A DNA stretch of 60,000 nt, taken from assembly GCF_026151205.1 (NCBI RefSeq), contig NC_087079.1, positions 4,113,230-4,173,229 of the forward strand, written 5' to 3'. This DNA is from Bolinopsis microptera (taxonomy: Eukaryota; Ctenophora; Tentaculata; Lobata; Bolinopsidae). The notes under the pieces are model-generated. The model made no database searches. It was given only the letters and a program-made list of their open reading frames with translations, and was not told where the DNA came from. The position numbers were made by a program, and so were the translations under genes. Each line of letters begins with the position of its first letter. Positions within the stretch are counted from its first letter, which is position 1. Below, piece by piece: positions 44,197 through 54,155 of the stretch.

Positions 44197-45781
44197 TTAA
44201 AGATAATACTGCTCTTGTAAATAAAAGTATACCAAAGTAGCAACATACCAAGTGACAACATTCTTTAACCGGAGACTATTATCCTGTGAAGGAAACAATG
44301 CTGATGTTATGTAAGTAGGCAGGTAATTCCGTAGGATATCCAGAGGAAGATGTAATACCATTCCAAACATGATTGTCGTATAAAGCAACCCAAAACATAG
44401 TGGTAACCATAATTTGTAGAAAGTAGAACCAGATCTCACATAGAACCATACTGCAATGACCCGTTTTCTAATAGCACCAAAAGGCGTACAAAATATTGCC
44501 TCCACTATAAGAAGACTGAGTAATAACATTACTATCAGTATACCTATAATATAAAATGTGTCCTCATCAACCTTATCAATAAAATGCAACAGGATTAAAA
44601 ATGAGACCAGAATCAATGTAAACACTACACTTTGATAGTAAAAGGATGCTCCATTTCCGTTATTGTTATTAAGCAGAAGACATATTTCAAAGATGACAGA
44701 TACACAAAATAACATCCCATAAAAAGGATATCCACTGTTACTAAACAATATTAAGGGACTTGTTATATCAGCAGGTGTCTTGAGTCCCCAAGATTTATCT
44801 TCAGCAAGCTTATCAAACATCAATTTTGTAAAATGTTGGCAGTTACTTGTAAAAGGATCATATAGATTTTGTGGCAAGGTATTATCCAGACAGCGGACTA
44901 ACTTTTCGATTGAAGCAGTTGAAGAGTCATGAGCTAGCCGGAAGATAGGATTAGGACGAGGTGTCATGTTAAAGTTAAATAAAACCGAATAAAAACTTTT
45001 TCCCCAACTAACAAAAATTCCTTCCACCATTTTGTCAAGTGCCCACCACATTCCATCACTTGTTTGAAAAACAACAAAAGCATGATAATCCACAGGGGAA
45101 AATTGCTGCTGCAAGTAACGGCGAATTCCAGGTTTAGAGCTTTTAAATGGAGCACTCAATGGGGAACTGTACACACTGATATCTCGGAGTGTTGCAGTTT
45201 CATAATTCTGGGCAATACTCTCAAACACCTCGTAAATATTTTCATAAGTAATTAGTTTACTAAATACAGGGTGGATATATGCACCAGGAGGTGGAGGGGA
45301 CATAGGTATTATTCTTTCTCTCTCTCTGAAGTAATAACCAGCAAGCAAAGACCAAGCCAACATAAGAAAATTACAGAAGAGAAAAACTGACTCAACCATA
45401 TCCAATCTGTAATGTATCAATGTTACTGAAAGTATTTATATTTTAGGGAATAAACCATTATATGATTTGAAATCAAATCATATGTATTTTACATTGCATT
45501 GCAAAACAGTCAAATAATTGACTTCTTTATTGACAAAGGTATCAAGCTTACATACATACTCTTATTATGATTAACTGATTTCTGATAACATTTTTCACTA
45601 CATTAAATTATATATAATACTAATTGTGTAAAAATCAAAGCTTTCCTCAGATGTTATCTTTCAGACTTTTATTTTTTGAAAAATTGACTTACGTGTTCTC
45701 AGGTATTAATGCATTCAATATTTCTCCATGAGTATCTGGTTGTTCCCCACAAGTATTAATCTCCATCTGTGATGAGAACAT
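44197..45781 (-). CDS. multi-pass membrane protein with LRAT/NlpC-P60-like domain, two exons
   Basis: Exon 1 is 45781-45693 (ATG at 45781, in-frame stop just upstream; donor ACAC|GTAAGT). Exon 2 is 45406-44197 (acceptor ATTACAG). The join gives about 432 residues. Layout: short N-terminus, one membrane segment (VFLFCNFLMLAWSLLAGYYF), and a soluble domain of about 200 residues with HAFVVF followed by MWWALDKMVEGIFVSWG and later NCQHFTKLMFDKL. Four or five membrane segments follow, ending LVYFYLQEQYYL. A histidine strand followed by NCxHF is the signature of permuted papain-fold proteins (LRAT, PLAAT, NlpC/P60, PPPDE), where His and Cys are catalytic and act as acyltransferase or peptidase. The substrate cannot be told. 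The all-in-one-frame start near 45420 is intronic. Degraded paralogs lie at 53143-54155. Confidence 0.6.
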
Positions 45782-47199
45782 CCTCTATAGCCTAGATTAT
45801 GGCACTGGTAAGATATTTATGTGATATATCAAGTTATCACCCTCTGGACGCAAGCAGTGCAGGAGCATGTAGCGAAACAAATTTTTTTTAGCGAAACAAA
45901 TTTAAAATTTTATCCTTTATTTTACAATTATAATATAATAATATTTATAAGCCTCCGTTTTGAAAGTTTTAAATTTTAATACATTCACATTTCTATTTAA
46001 AATTCAATTTTATGTACAAGTCAATAACTGGCCGCCAAAGCCGCGCATTCTTGAAAACAGGATTAACTTGATTATAGTTATACGACTTTGTAAATTTAAA
46101 ACTATACGTGGTTTTTTCTTTAAAATAAATAAGTTATAATTTACCTAAGTCCAAAGCCAGCTTTCAAAAATTTACTATTAAATCATAATATATCGTCAAC
46201 TTTAAATATTTACAATGCAACAATTCATTAATCTGTAAACACGCGTACTCCAGCCCCTAAACGCATAAATTGTTATGCGGCGCGGCTCAAGCCGCGCACG
46301 CACGTATTATTTTATACTGTTTGCTTTCTAATAAATATCGTGCCAATGTGTACGTCTAAATTGTAAACGTTCATGTTTTGTGTAAAGTGAATCTAATTGG
46401 GACTAGTGACAAGGATAAGGACCCAAGTGCCTGTACGGCTTTTTCGGACCCCTGTGGACCACTACTCTTGAAATCACTCTACAACATTGAACATCTATAT
46501 CTACTACGTCATTTGGCAATTATTGTCATTAATCTAACTTTCTAATTAATTGCCGAGGGGGAAGAGTAAACGCTTCACATTAAAATTCAATATACAAAAT
46601 TCAAAACCATCAATACGGTATTAAATATTATGGACAAATCTATAGATCTATTTCGTAGTCATATATTCACATGATTTGCTTTATATTATCTTAATACTGT
46701 AATGAAGTACAGTAGGATTTGTGTTTCGAGAAAGAAAGGTTGCGGTCAAACTATTAACAAAAGTAAACAAAAGTCCATCAGGGACTCCGTGGAGTCGAAA
46801 AAGGTACACGGCCGCTGTCTGGTGCTGCTAGGCATTTATTGATCAAGATGTTTTATTGTATTGATTTATAATGATCCTATTGTTTGTGACTAATCAAGTT
46901 CTAAGTGGAGGTATAAAGTGCTGCTTAAGATACTTCGTCATCTCATGTCCAGTATAATGATTAAGATAGTATACAATGCAGTTTTAGTAGTTGACCCATA
47001 CAGTTAAGTCCGTCATAACTCACAATCGGTAAGTTGTCGGTCAATTGTCAAAGTCGTTGTGTGTTTATTCGTTGAGATAGCAGTAAGATAAGACGTTACG
47101 CGCGCGCGCGTTTAATCCCGTCGACGTGAGGTGTGACAATGAAAACGCCATAAAATAATTATTTTCGCGCGTTACGTAGAGTTTACCAGTGTGTAATAC
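45782..47199. other. intergenic, no gene recognised
   Basis: AT-rich, with short GC-rich patches (46250-46310, 47098-47112). It may contain the 5' flank of the LRAT-like gene. No supported exon was seen. Confidence 0.5.
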
Positions 47200-47438
47200 T
47201 AGTTAACACTGGGTGTACACTGAGTGTAAGTGTAAGTTTCATATACAAGCCGTTGAATATTTCCAATTTTGAGTGTATCGTGAGCATGTTTTACAGTGCG
47301 ATTGCTCGGCACTAGTGTGTTTGTGTATATATATATATATATCATTTGTGGAGTATGGTGTAAGTAATGTTTTTGGTTGGAGTGCAGTGGTTGTATGTAT
47401 GAGAAAAGATATATGGTCATTTTAGTAACTCACATAAA

Positions 47439-50400
47439 TCAGAACTTGAGCTCATTTGTGGCAAAATTAAGCTCACACCAATCAAGTGTATCATGCTTGA
47501 ATTGCAATTCTCGTAAGGCAATTTTCAATATATTCTTAAACCCGTTTGTCGGAGTATTAAAACTTATCTTACTTGATGTTTGTCGACAGCTGTTCCACAT
47601 GTAGGATGATTGGTAGATGAATTGTGAGGATGGTTGTGATGTAATGAAATAATCCTCTCGTCGTGGTGACCTGTTAAATGATGAGTACAGTGATAATGGT
47701 TCCTCTAACTTATTAATTTTGAATAGTTCTAAGAGACAAGTGTACTTGTACAGATTGTGGACCGTCAACAACCTGTGGGTTTTAAACAAGGGCTTGGAGT
47801 GTTCTTTTTGGTAAAAGTCCACCCCCAGTCTTTGCTTATCAACAGGTCGTGTTCGGGCACACGTTTTAAACTTCTCTAGGTAAGCTTCTCTATCCCCAAA
47901 CAGAATTCTTATACACTTTTTCTGTGTTTTAAAGATAGGTTCAAGTCGGTTATTGCTAATACCACCCCACACAGATATTCCAAATCCTAAATGTGATTCA
48001 AATAGAGTATGATATAAATCCTTATAATACTGCTTTGGGACAATGTGTCGTATTCTGCACAGCTTTCCTACTTCGCATTTAAGTTTTGAGTTAAGTGACT
48101 GCGTATGAGATTTCCAGTTAAGTTGGTCGTCAATAATAACGCCTAGAAATTTAGCTTCTTGAACTCTTTTAATAACTACATTATTTAAAGTTAGTATGTT
48201 CTCGTCATTTTCTACTTCCTCTTTGGCCCGTGAGGGTTTAAAATGAATAAAACAACATTTCTTAATGTTAATATGTAATAAGTTTAGTTTCATATACTTG
48301 TACACAAATGATAGAACTTCATTTCCTTTTTCGTATAGTCTTTTGACACATGTGTCTTCTATAAATATGTTAGTGTCGTCGGCAAATAGTATAAACTTTC
48401 CTATAATTGATGAGTTACGGATGTCATTAATATAAATAATAAAAAGTAAGGGACCAAGACAGCTCCCCTGCGGCACTCCATAGACTACTGGAAGTTTCTC
48501 GGAGTCTTCACCTAATACTGAGACATACTGGTATCTGTTCGACAGGTAACTTGCTATAAGGTTGTTTGCATTTCCACGGATTCCATAATTTTCTAACTTA
48601 TGCAGTAACTTTTCATGTGATATTGTATCAAAGGCTTTACTAAGATCAATAAATATTCCAAGAACGTGTTGTTTTTTCTTGAGGCAAGATTCTACGTGGT
48701 TCACTGAGTAATTTAGGGCATAACTGGTCGAGTGATTTTTACGGAATCCGTACTGGTTTTCATATAAGGAGTTCTGTGAATGAAAGAAGCTGTATAATCT
48801 ATTGAATATAATCTTTTCAAATATTTTACCAAACACAGCTAGCGTTGATACAGGTCTATAGTTTTCAAGGAGTTCCTGGTTATCTTTCTTGTAAATGGGA
48901 CTAATCCTTCCAACTTTAAGGTCATCTGGAAATATGCCATCTTTCATACATTCGTTATACAGTACAGTGAGTAAAGGAGTAACTATTTTAGAGGACTGCT
49001 TAATTACATGAATCGGTATGTCACTTGCCTTGCCATTTTTAAGTTCAGATATGATTTTGCTAACCTCGTCTGTTGTGCAGTCATGCATGTAAATGCTGGA
49101 AGTGTTTGAAAGCGGTAGATAATCATAGAAACTAGGTATACTGTTTATGTTAATTTGTCCAAGATCATTGTAAGCGGTATTTAGGTCAGAGGCTAATGAT
49201 ACAAAATATTTATTGAATTCGTTTGCTATGATCCTTCTATTTGTTATCTTAACGTTGTCTATGGTGAACAGCGGCTTTATTTCACGCCGCCGTTTACCTC
49301 TTATACGATTTATTAGTTCCCAGGTCTTTTTACTATCACCGCTATTTTCAGCAAATTTACCAGAGAAGTATTCTGTTTTCACAGTTTGACGTGTTTTCTT
49401 TAGGACTTTTCTGTATTCTTTGTAGATAAGGTAGCGACTACGTTTTAGTGAGCATTCAGGGCACTGGCAAATGCCGCCCTTGTTATCAGTTTCCCCGAGT
49501 TTACATTTTCTATTTCTTATCTCAACCCAATTTTCGTACAGTTTATGCTGATTATTAATTGAGCAAATGAGACCGGGAGTTATCCAAGGGTTAACCTGAA
49601 CAGTTCTCTTAGAGGTTTTCGGGGTCTCTAGTTTAAACGATTTTTCGACGCAGTTTTTGTAAGTGTCATGGAATTCAGTAAAGTTATGGATTGTTTTAGT
49701 TTTAAGCTCATCTTCAAGATCCACTAGGAAGCCGTTAACATTTGATTGACAGAAGTCGTAATATTGTTTAAAAGAAGTTTTTTCAGAGTTGACTTCAACA
49801 TTCCAGTTAAATGTGTTAAAAATAGGTGAGTGATGAGTTATTCGTTCTTTTAGGGTGCCTGAAGTAATCACATTCTCAATATCGTTAGTAATAATGTTGT
49901 CTATGCAGGATGCTTTACAGCCTGGTTTTTCGTGGGTAACAATAGATATTAACGGACAAAATCCTTTACTGAATAATATTTCTTCATATTTTTGAACATT
50001 TTTGTTATCTTTATCATGAAGATCGATATTAAAGTCTCCAGCTAGATAACTAAACTTCGGCATGTGATCAAGAAGGTTAGAAAGTTCAACTAGAGCTTGG
50101 GAAATACAGCCACTTGGTGGACGATACAAAACACCTACATTAACAGGTTGATCTTCGTTACTTAATGATAAGACAAGTATTTCTAGATGTTCTGTGACTT
50201 GTGATATATTCTCAATTACAGTAGCATTTAATTTATCGTCAACATAAAGGGCTACTCCAGTGCCCTTTTGTTTGTTAGGTGCTGTGTCCTGATAGTAACT
50301 ATTATAACCGTCGAGCTGAAATAGATTGCTTAATTCTTTTCCAGTGTTGGTTTCAGCTAGGGCTATTACGGAGAATTTTGTTTTGTACCTACAGGTTTCA

Positions 50401-50792
50401 ATGGTAAGGTTGTCAAAATTTGATTTATTTCCATCAATATTTTGAAAGAGAATAGATGATTGTTTCTTTACTTGGTTGCAGAGAATATTTGTAAGGTCAG
50501 ATGCAGTGTATGAGTTACAATCATTTAAAGTATTTGAGATTTTAGTTGTGTATTCGTCTAGGTTGTTGTCGTCGTCGTCATTGTCAGTGAGTAGTTTAAA
50601 TGGGTTGTATTTAACCTTGTCTAAATGGATACAACGAGTACAGTAAAACTCATTAGATTGGCTATTTGGATTTGATTTGCGATAGCATTTATGGTGCATT
50701 ATGCAGTCACAGTGAAAACATTCAACTATTGTTTGGCCGATGACTATGTTCTTAGAACAGACAGGACATACCTCCTTAATGAGGGGAGTCAT
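47439..50792 (-). CDS. LINE ORF2: PHD finger, APE endonuclease, reverse transcriptase
   Basis: 1117 residues, uninterrupted. A PHD-type zinc finger (about 9-54: CPVCSKNI ... CFHCDCIMHHKC ... CTRC) precedes an APE-like endonuclease with its catalytic set: ALAETNTG (146-151), AGDFNIDL (251-258), CIDNIITND and HHSPIF (near 320). The reverse transcriptase (about 590-870) shows YRPVSTL, FIDLSKAFDTIS, VPQGSCLGPLLFIIYIND and FADD at 803-806. A CxCxxC cluster (442-447) lies between. The RT belongs to the CR1/Jockey/L2 group by motif. Its ATG overlaps the ORF1 stop (ATGA), so translation probably depends on termination-reinitiation. The PHD finger echoes the one in ORF1. Confidence 0.92.
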   Translation of the reverse strand: MTPLIKEVCPVCSKNIVIGQTIVECFHCDCIMHHKCYRKSNPNSQSNEFYCTRCIHLDKVKYNPFKLLTDNDDDDNNLDEYTTKISNTLNDCNSYTASDLTNILCNQVKKQSSILFQNIDGNKSNFDNLTIETCRYKTKFSVIALAETNTGKELSNLFQLDGYNSYYQDTAPNKQKGTGVALYVDDKLNATVIENISQVTEHLEILVLSLSNEDQPVNVGVLYRPPSGCISQALVELSNLLDHMPKFSYLAGDFNIDLHDKDNKNVQKYEEILFSKGFCPLISIVTHEKPGCKASCIDNIITNDIENVITSGTLKERITHHSPIFNTFNWNVEVNSEKTSFKQYYDFCQSNVNGFLVDLEDELKTKTIHNFTEFHDTYKNCVEKSFKLETPKTSKRTVQVNPWITPGLICSINNQHKLYENWVEIRNRKCKLGETDNKGGICQCPECSLKRSRYLIYKEYRKVLKKTRQTVKTEYFSGKFAENSGDSKKTWELINRIRGKRRREIKPLFTIDNVKITNRRIIANEFNKYFVSLASDLNTAYNDLGQININSIPSFYDYLPLSNTSSIYMHDCTTDEVSKIISELKNGKASDIPIHVIKQSSKIVTPLLTVLYNECMKDGIFPDDLKVGRISPIYKKDNQELLENYRPVSTLAVFGKIFEKIIFNRLYSFFHSQNSLYENQYGFRKNHSTSYALNYSVNHVESCLKKKQHVLGIFIDLSKAFDTISHEKLLHKLENYGIRGNANNLIASYLSNRYQYVSVLGEDSEKLPVVYGVPQGSCLGPLLFIIYINDIRNSSIIGKFILFADDTNIFIEDTCVKRLYEKGNEVLSFVYKYMKLNLLHINIKKCCFIHFKPSRAKEEVENDENILTLNNVVIKRVQEAKFLGVIIDDQLNWKSHTQSLNSKLKCEVGKLCRIRHIVPKQYYKDLYHTLFESHLGFGISVWGGISNNRLEPIFKTQKKCIRILFGDREAYLEKFKTCARTRPVDKQRLGVDFYQKEHSKPLFKTHRLLTVHNLYKYTCLLELFKINKLEEPLSLYSSFNRSPRREDYFITSQPSSQFIYQSSYMWNSCRQTSSKISFNTPTNGFKNILKIALRELQFKHDTLDWCELNFATNELKF

Positions 50793-52933
50793 GGTTGGTA
50801 ACCATCCACATGACCCTGACTAGCAGCAGCAGGAACAACAGGACCAGTTTCTCTTCCAGCAGTCGCATCCCTGTAGGATCTATCGTCTACCCTTGTGGAC
50901 CTCCTCTTCCTTTTGTCGATACCACCGTTAATCCTGAGAAGAACAGTGTTACGAATAAATTGACCTAACTTTGCTAGTCCCCTCCAGTTGAGGTGAAGGA
51001 AGTCCGGTTTTTGGTATTTGTTGAGGTCGCGAGAGAGAGAGCGGTCAAGCAGACCATCCCTATCACAGAACTCATCAAATCCATCCACATAACTGACACC
51101 AAAATTGGACGGGAGCAGCCTACATCGAATCAAACTGTTAAAGTATATAAGCTTTCTATTTAAATCAGCACGTTTAGAAGGAATTGTTGGACAAACATAT
51201 ACATGCACACCCGGATTAATAGATTGAATCTGGGCAATTTTTGAAACTAGATGGTTGTAGATTATATCAATATCGTTTTGGCTTTTTACATCAGCTGTTT
51301 GTTTCAGGTCATTAACCCCACACAATATAACACAGTTTCTATAGCCACAGGACACATAAGGATCAATACTATCGACAGTTGGGGCAAAGAATCGTTTTCC
51401 AGGAAGCCATTTGCCGAATGACTTGGCAGGATCAGAACCGAATTTCAGTCCGCCGGTGTTTGAGTCCCCAATGATACATGTAGCGTTTCTATTCAGGGAA
51501 CTGACTGATCTCAATGTTATACTGTAGCGCAGCCCAGTTATCTCGCCTGCATCGATACGATGGTGGAACAGTGCTTGGCTACGACGAGTCATTACATATA
51601 ATGATCCTGGGCCACATAGTTGCTTGTGCTCATCAATACCTGTACTAGCATCAGAGAAAGAAACATGACATGCAGTACCAAGAGAGACTGTAAAGATACT
51701 TGATTCCGGGTGGATAGAAGGCTCGTTATCAGAGTGTCTAGGCAAGGTGCTGCTTGTGCCGTCAAACCGATTCACCAAACAGCTGTTAACCTGAGGTTGG
51801 TCACCTGAACAAAACTCACTGTTGATTCTGTCGATGAGTTTTCTCAAGGGTGGTGGTATTGCCTTTGGTGTCTTGGACGACTTAGATCCAAGATAATCGT
51901 ACCGTTCCCCATATGATAGGCAGGAGCGTTCGTTTTCAATTTTGAAGTCTGTGCTGCTCAAATCAAATAGGTCAACTAGTTCTTCCGCAGTCTTCTGATC
52001 TATATAATCGTTTTTGAACAGTTCCACAGGTTTCTGCTCATGATGAGGTGGCTGCAGAAGGACAGGTGGTGCTGGAGGACGAGGATGCTGTGCAGGAGGT
52101 AGGTTGGGAGGAATGCAAGGACCAGGGTTATGCAATGGCTGTATAGAACTTATAGACTGTTTTAGTTCAGCAATGCCTGCAGCTACAGTGGGCTCATTTG
52201 CAGAAAGTGCGGTGAGTTGTTCTGAGATGCTCTTCAGAAACTGCTCAGATGAGTCTGTAGATGGGGATGATTCAGGGGAAGGTCTAGATGCTAAAAGTTT
52301 AAGGTCCCTCTGTAGTTCAGCAATGTTGGTATTTATTGATTCTAATGATTTGTCATGGAGCTTTATTTCATTATTTAGGCCATTAAGGGAGTTCTCTTTA
52401 AGAAGCAGGTGTTGAAGGTGAACGTCGAACTGGGAGAGAGTGTCAAGGTTCCTAGAGAACTGTTCGAAGTCAAATTTTTCAAGAGCTGAGCCTGCTGAGC
52501 TTGCTGATGCCACAAGTGCACTGACAGTTTCAAGATTCTTAACAGCTGTAGATGCTTCAAAATGTGAGTTGGCCTGTTGCAAAGCCCTTGTGTTCCTGCA
52601 GCTGTAACAAAATTCGTCTCTCTGTTTCTTCAGTGTTGATACTGGTGCCACGAAGCAGTATGGGCACAGCCATTCTACCATGGAGTTGATAGCTGACCTC
52701 GTTATACCCTTCATAGACAGGCAGTCCACATGCCACTCTTGATGACACTTAGAACAGTCAATGAGGTAAACTTTACCGTTAAAAGAGCGTTGACATGGAC
52801 ATTTCTTCTTGTCCCTATGTTTCCTGTTTACCTGATCTTCATTGTCCACTGTAGATTGATCGACTAAAATGTTGCGAGACAAGCTATTAGATGTTTTAGG
52901 AGTACCTGAATTCTTCCTAGTATTTGACGCCAT
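50789..52933 (-). CDS. LINE ORF1: PHD finger, AlkB-like oxygenase, SGNH esterase
   Basis: 714 residues from the ATG at 52933 (MASNTRKN). Domains in order follow. A PHD finger spans 45-93 (CPCQ ... CSKCHQEWHVDC ... CPYC). A helical, possibly coiled-coil stretch spans 125-260, then a proline-rich linker at 268-300. An AlkB-like 2OG-Fe(II) dioxygenase spans about 330-478, with RHSDNE (iron HxD at 400-402), ALFHHRID (distal His at 457-458) and RYSITLR (2-oxoglutarate arginine pattern). An SGNH/GDSL esterase spans about 485-662, with GDSNTGG, GVNDL and DFLHLN (catalytic Ser, Asn, Asp/His). A basic C-terminus follows. PHD and esterase domains are known in CR1-like ORF1 proteins; the oxygenase is unusual. 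Confidence 0.85.
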   Translation of the reverse strand: MASNTRKNSGTPKTSNSLSRNILVDQSTVDNEDQVNRKHRDKKKCPCQRSFNGKVYLIDCSKCHQEWHVDCLSMKGITRSAINSMVEWLCPYCFVAPVSTLKKQRDEFCYSCRNTRALQQANSHFEASTAVKNLETVSALVASASSAGSALEKFDFEQFSRNLDTLSQFDVHLQHLLLKENSLNGLNNEIKLHDKSLESINTNIAELQRDLKLLASRPSPESSPSTDSSEQFLKSISEQLTALSANEPTVAAGIAELKQSISSIQPLHNPGPCIPPNLPPAQHPRPPAPPVLLQPPHHEQKPVELFKNDYIDQKTAEELVDLFDLSSTDFKIENERSCLSYGERYDYLGSKSSKTPKAIPPPLRKLIDRINSEFCSGDQPQVNSCLVNRFDGTSSTLPRHSDNEPSIHPESSIFTVSLGTACHVSFSDASTGIDEHKQLCGPGSLYVMTRRSQALFHHRIDAGEITGLRYSITLRSVSSLNRNATCIIGDSNTGGLKFGSDPAKSFGKWLPGKRFFAPTVDSIDPYVSCGYRNCVILCGVNDLKQTADVKSQNDIDIIYNHLVSKIAQIQSINPGVHVYVCPTIPSKRADLNRKLIYFNSLIRCRLLPSNFGVSYVDGFDEFCDRDGLLDRSLSRDLNKYQKPDFLHLNWRGLAKLGQFIRNTVLLRINGGIDKRKRRSTRVDDRSYRDATAGRETGPVVPAAASQGHVDGYQP

Positions 52934-53142
52934 TTTCAAATCAAATGTAAGTAATACTGACCAAATAGATCCGACTTGGGGTCGGCTCCCGTTAAGTGTT
53001 TTGTTTTGGAGGGGATTAGGACTTTAGAGTTGATGACCCTAGTAAAGTGTAGATGACCCTAATAGAGTGTAGAATGTAGATGACCCTTAGCTTAGTACGC
53101 CCCTTCGGGGGAGTTGTAACATACCATTCCTGAACACTCAAA

Positions 53143-53388
53143 TTATTTGTTATATAGTAGTGTTGAAAGTATTAAGGAGCATATTGAAAATGTATTATAC
53201 AACCAACAGTATTCTTCAAAATAATATAGCGTAAAATAGAGGTATAAAAAAGATATAATAGAGACCAGATTATCTTCATTGTGCTGTTCAGTAATGTATG
53301 ATAGCATAAGGGAACTCAAGAGAATCAATTTTGTCATATTTTTTGCAAACACATACCTACAATGTCTCAAGTAGTAACCATCAATCAA
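53143..53388 (-). pseudogene. fragment related to the LRAT-like membrane protein (mid region)
   Basis: The minus-strand frame LILLSSLMLSYITEQHNED aligns by eye with LILVSFLILLHFIDKVDED of the gene at 44197-45781, followed by further hydrophobic residues. It ends close to the LINE 5' end, so the LINE may have cut it. Similarity is weak and hydrophobic, so this could be chance. Confidence 0.35.
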
Positions 53389-53775
53389 TATTCAATACAC
53401 AGTAATCTTAAATAAGACGGAAGTGTCCATTTAATTAAGATAAGCTAAATAAAATCTTTACATAAAAACTCTTTAAAATGTATCATAACTCCTGAAATGT
53501 CTAAAGATGAACCATGGGTTTTACAATAACAATAGACTACTGACTCTGTACACAATCAATTATCCCATCAAAATAAATGCAAAAATCAATATCTATACTT
53601 GAAATAAAACAAATATGCACGGTGCTTTTAGCAGTAAGACGTGTTCAAATTTTCGTGACCTGAGTTCAGATTTTGACGAAAATATTTGCACCAAAAATTT
53701 TCATAGTTAATGTAATCCTAATACAGAATTAGATGCCCGGAAAGTCAACCAATTTTAAAACCTCATCCCTGGTAT

Positions 53776-54155
53776 CTATTCCTGTAGATAGAAATATATC
53801 ACAGTAAATTCACAAAAAGGAGCAGGGTATGCTGTAAAACTTACATTGAGGAGCAAGGCAAATAGCCTGATACAGATATATTCAAAAGGAGATAAAGAAG
53901 AAGTTATCTTAGTTGGCAGGAGCATCCTCAAGGCAACTGTAGAGATAACTAATACATACACATTGAAATAGGTCAAATCTACATATAATATTGTATAACT
54001 TAAAGCTAACCACAATTTATAGATGACTGAACCTAATCTCAAAATGTTTACATACTATATTGTGCTCCTCGCCTTCTGACAGCACTTAGAGGTGCGTAAA
54101 ATATTCCTTCCGCTATGAGGACAATTGCAAGGACTAAAAACTTGTCATATGTTGT
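53776..54155 (-). pseudogene. degraded C-terminal copy of the LRAT-like membrane protein
   Basis: The minus strand reads AIVLIAEGIFYAPLSAVRRR in one frame (near 54080-54150), then after a shift GSVIYKLWLALSYTILYVD, and ends VIYFYLQE (stop at 53776). These match LLIVEAIFCTPFGAIRKR, GSTFYKLWLPLCFGLLYT and LVYFYLQE of the gene at 44197. There is a frameshift near 54050 and an added segment before the end. On the upstream side homology stops where the GTATGACCCGCC repeat begins (54153). A tandem duplicate that has decayed. Confidence 0.7.

Larger units (their letters stand above)
47200..53110 (-). mobile_element. CR1/Jockey-type LINE, apparently full length
   Basis: Minus-strand two-ORF non-LTR retrotransposon. 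ORF1 is 52933-50789 and ORF2 50792-47439, both open throughout. A 5' leader of about 150 bases contains three TAGATGACCCT-like repeats (53025-53090). The 3' flank includes a TA microsatellite near 47325. Exact ends and target duplications were not found, so the limits are approximate. It lies next to the degraded LRAT-like copies and may have interrupted them. With endonuclease and RT motifs intact it could be a recent, possibly active copy. Confidence 0.85.

Noticed and set aside
44197-45420. Single-exon start MIHYRLDMVES for the LRAT-like gene
   Set aside because: That start is a TTG lying in the intron. A proper exon with ATG at 45781 and a GTAAGT donor joins in phase to 45406.
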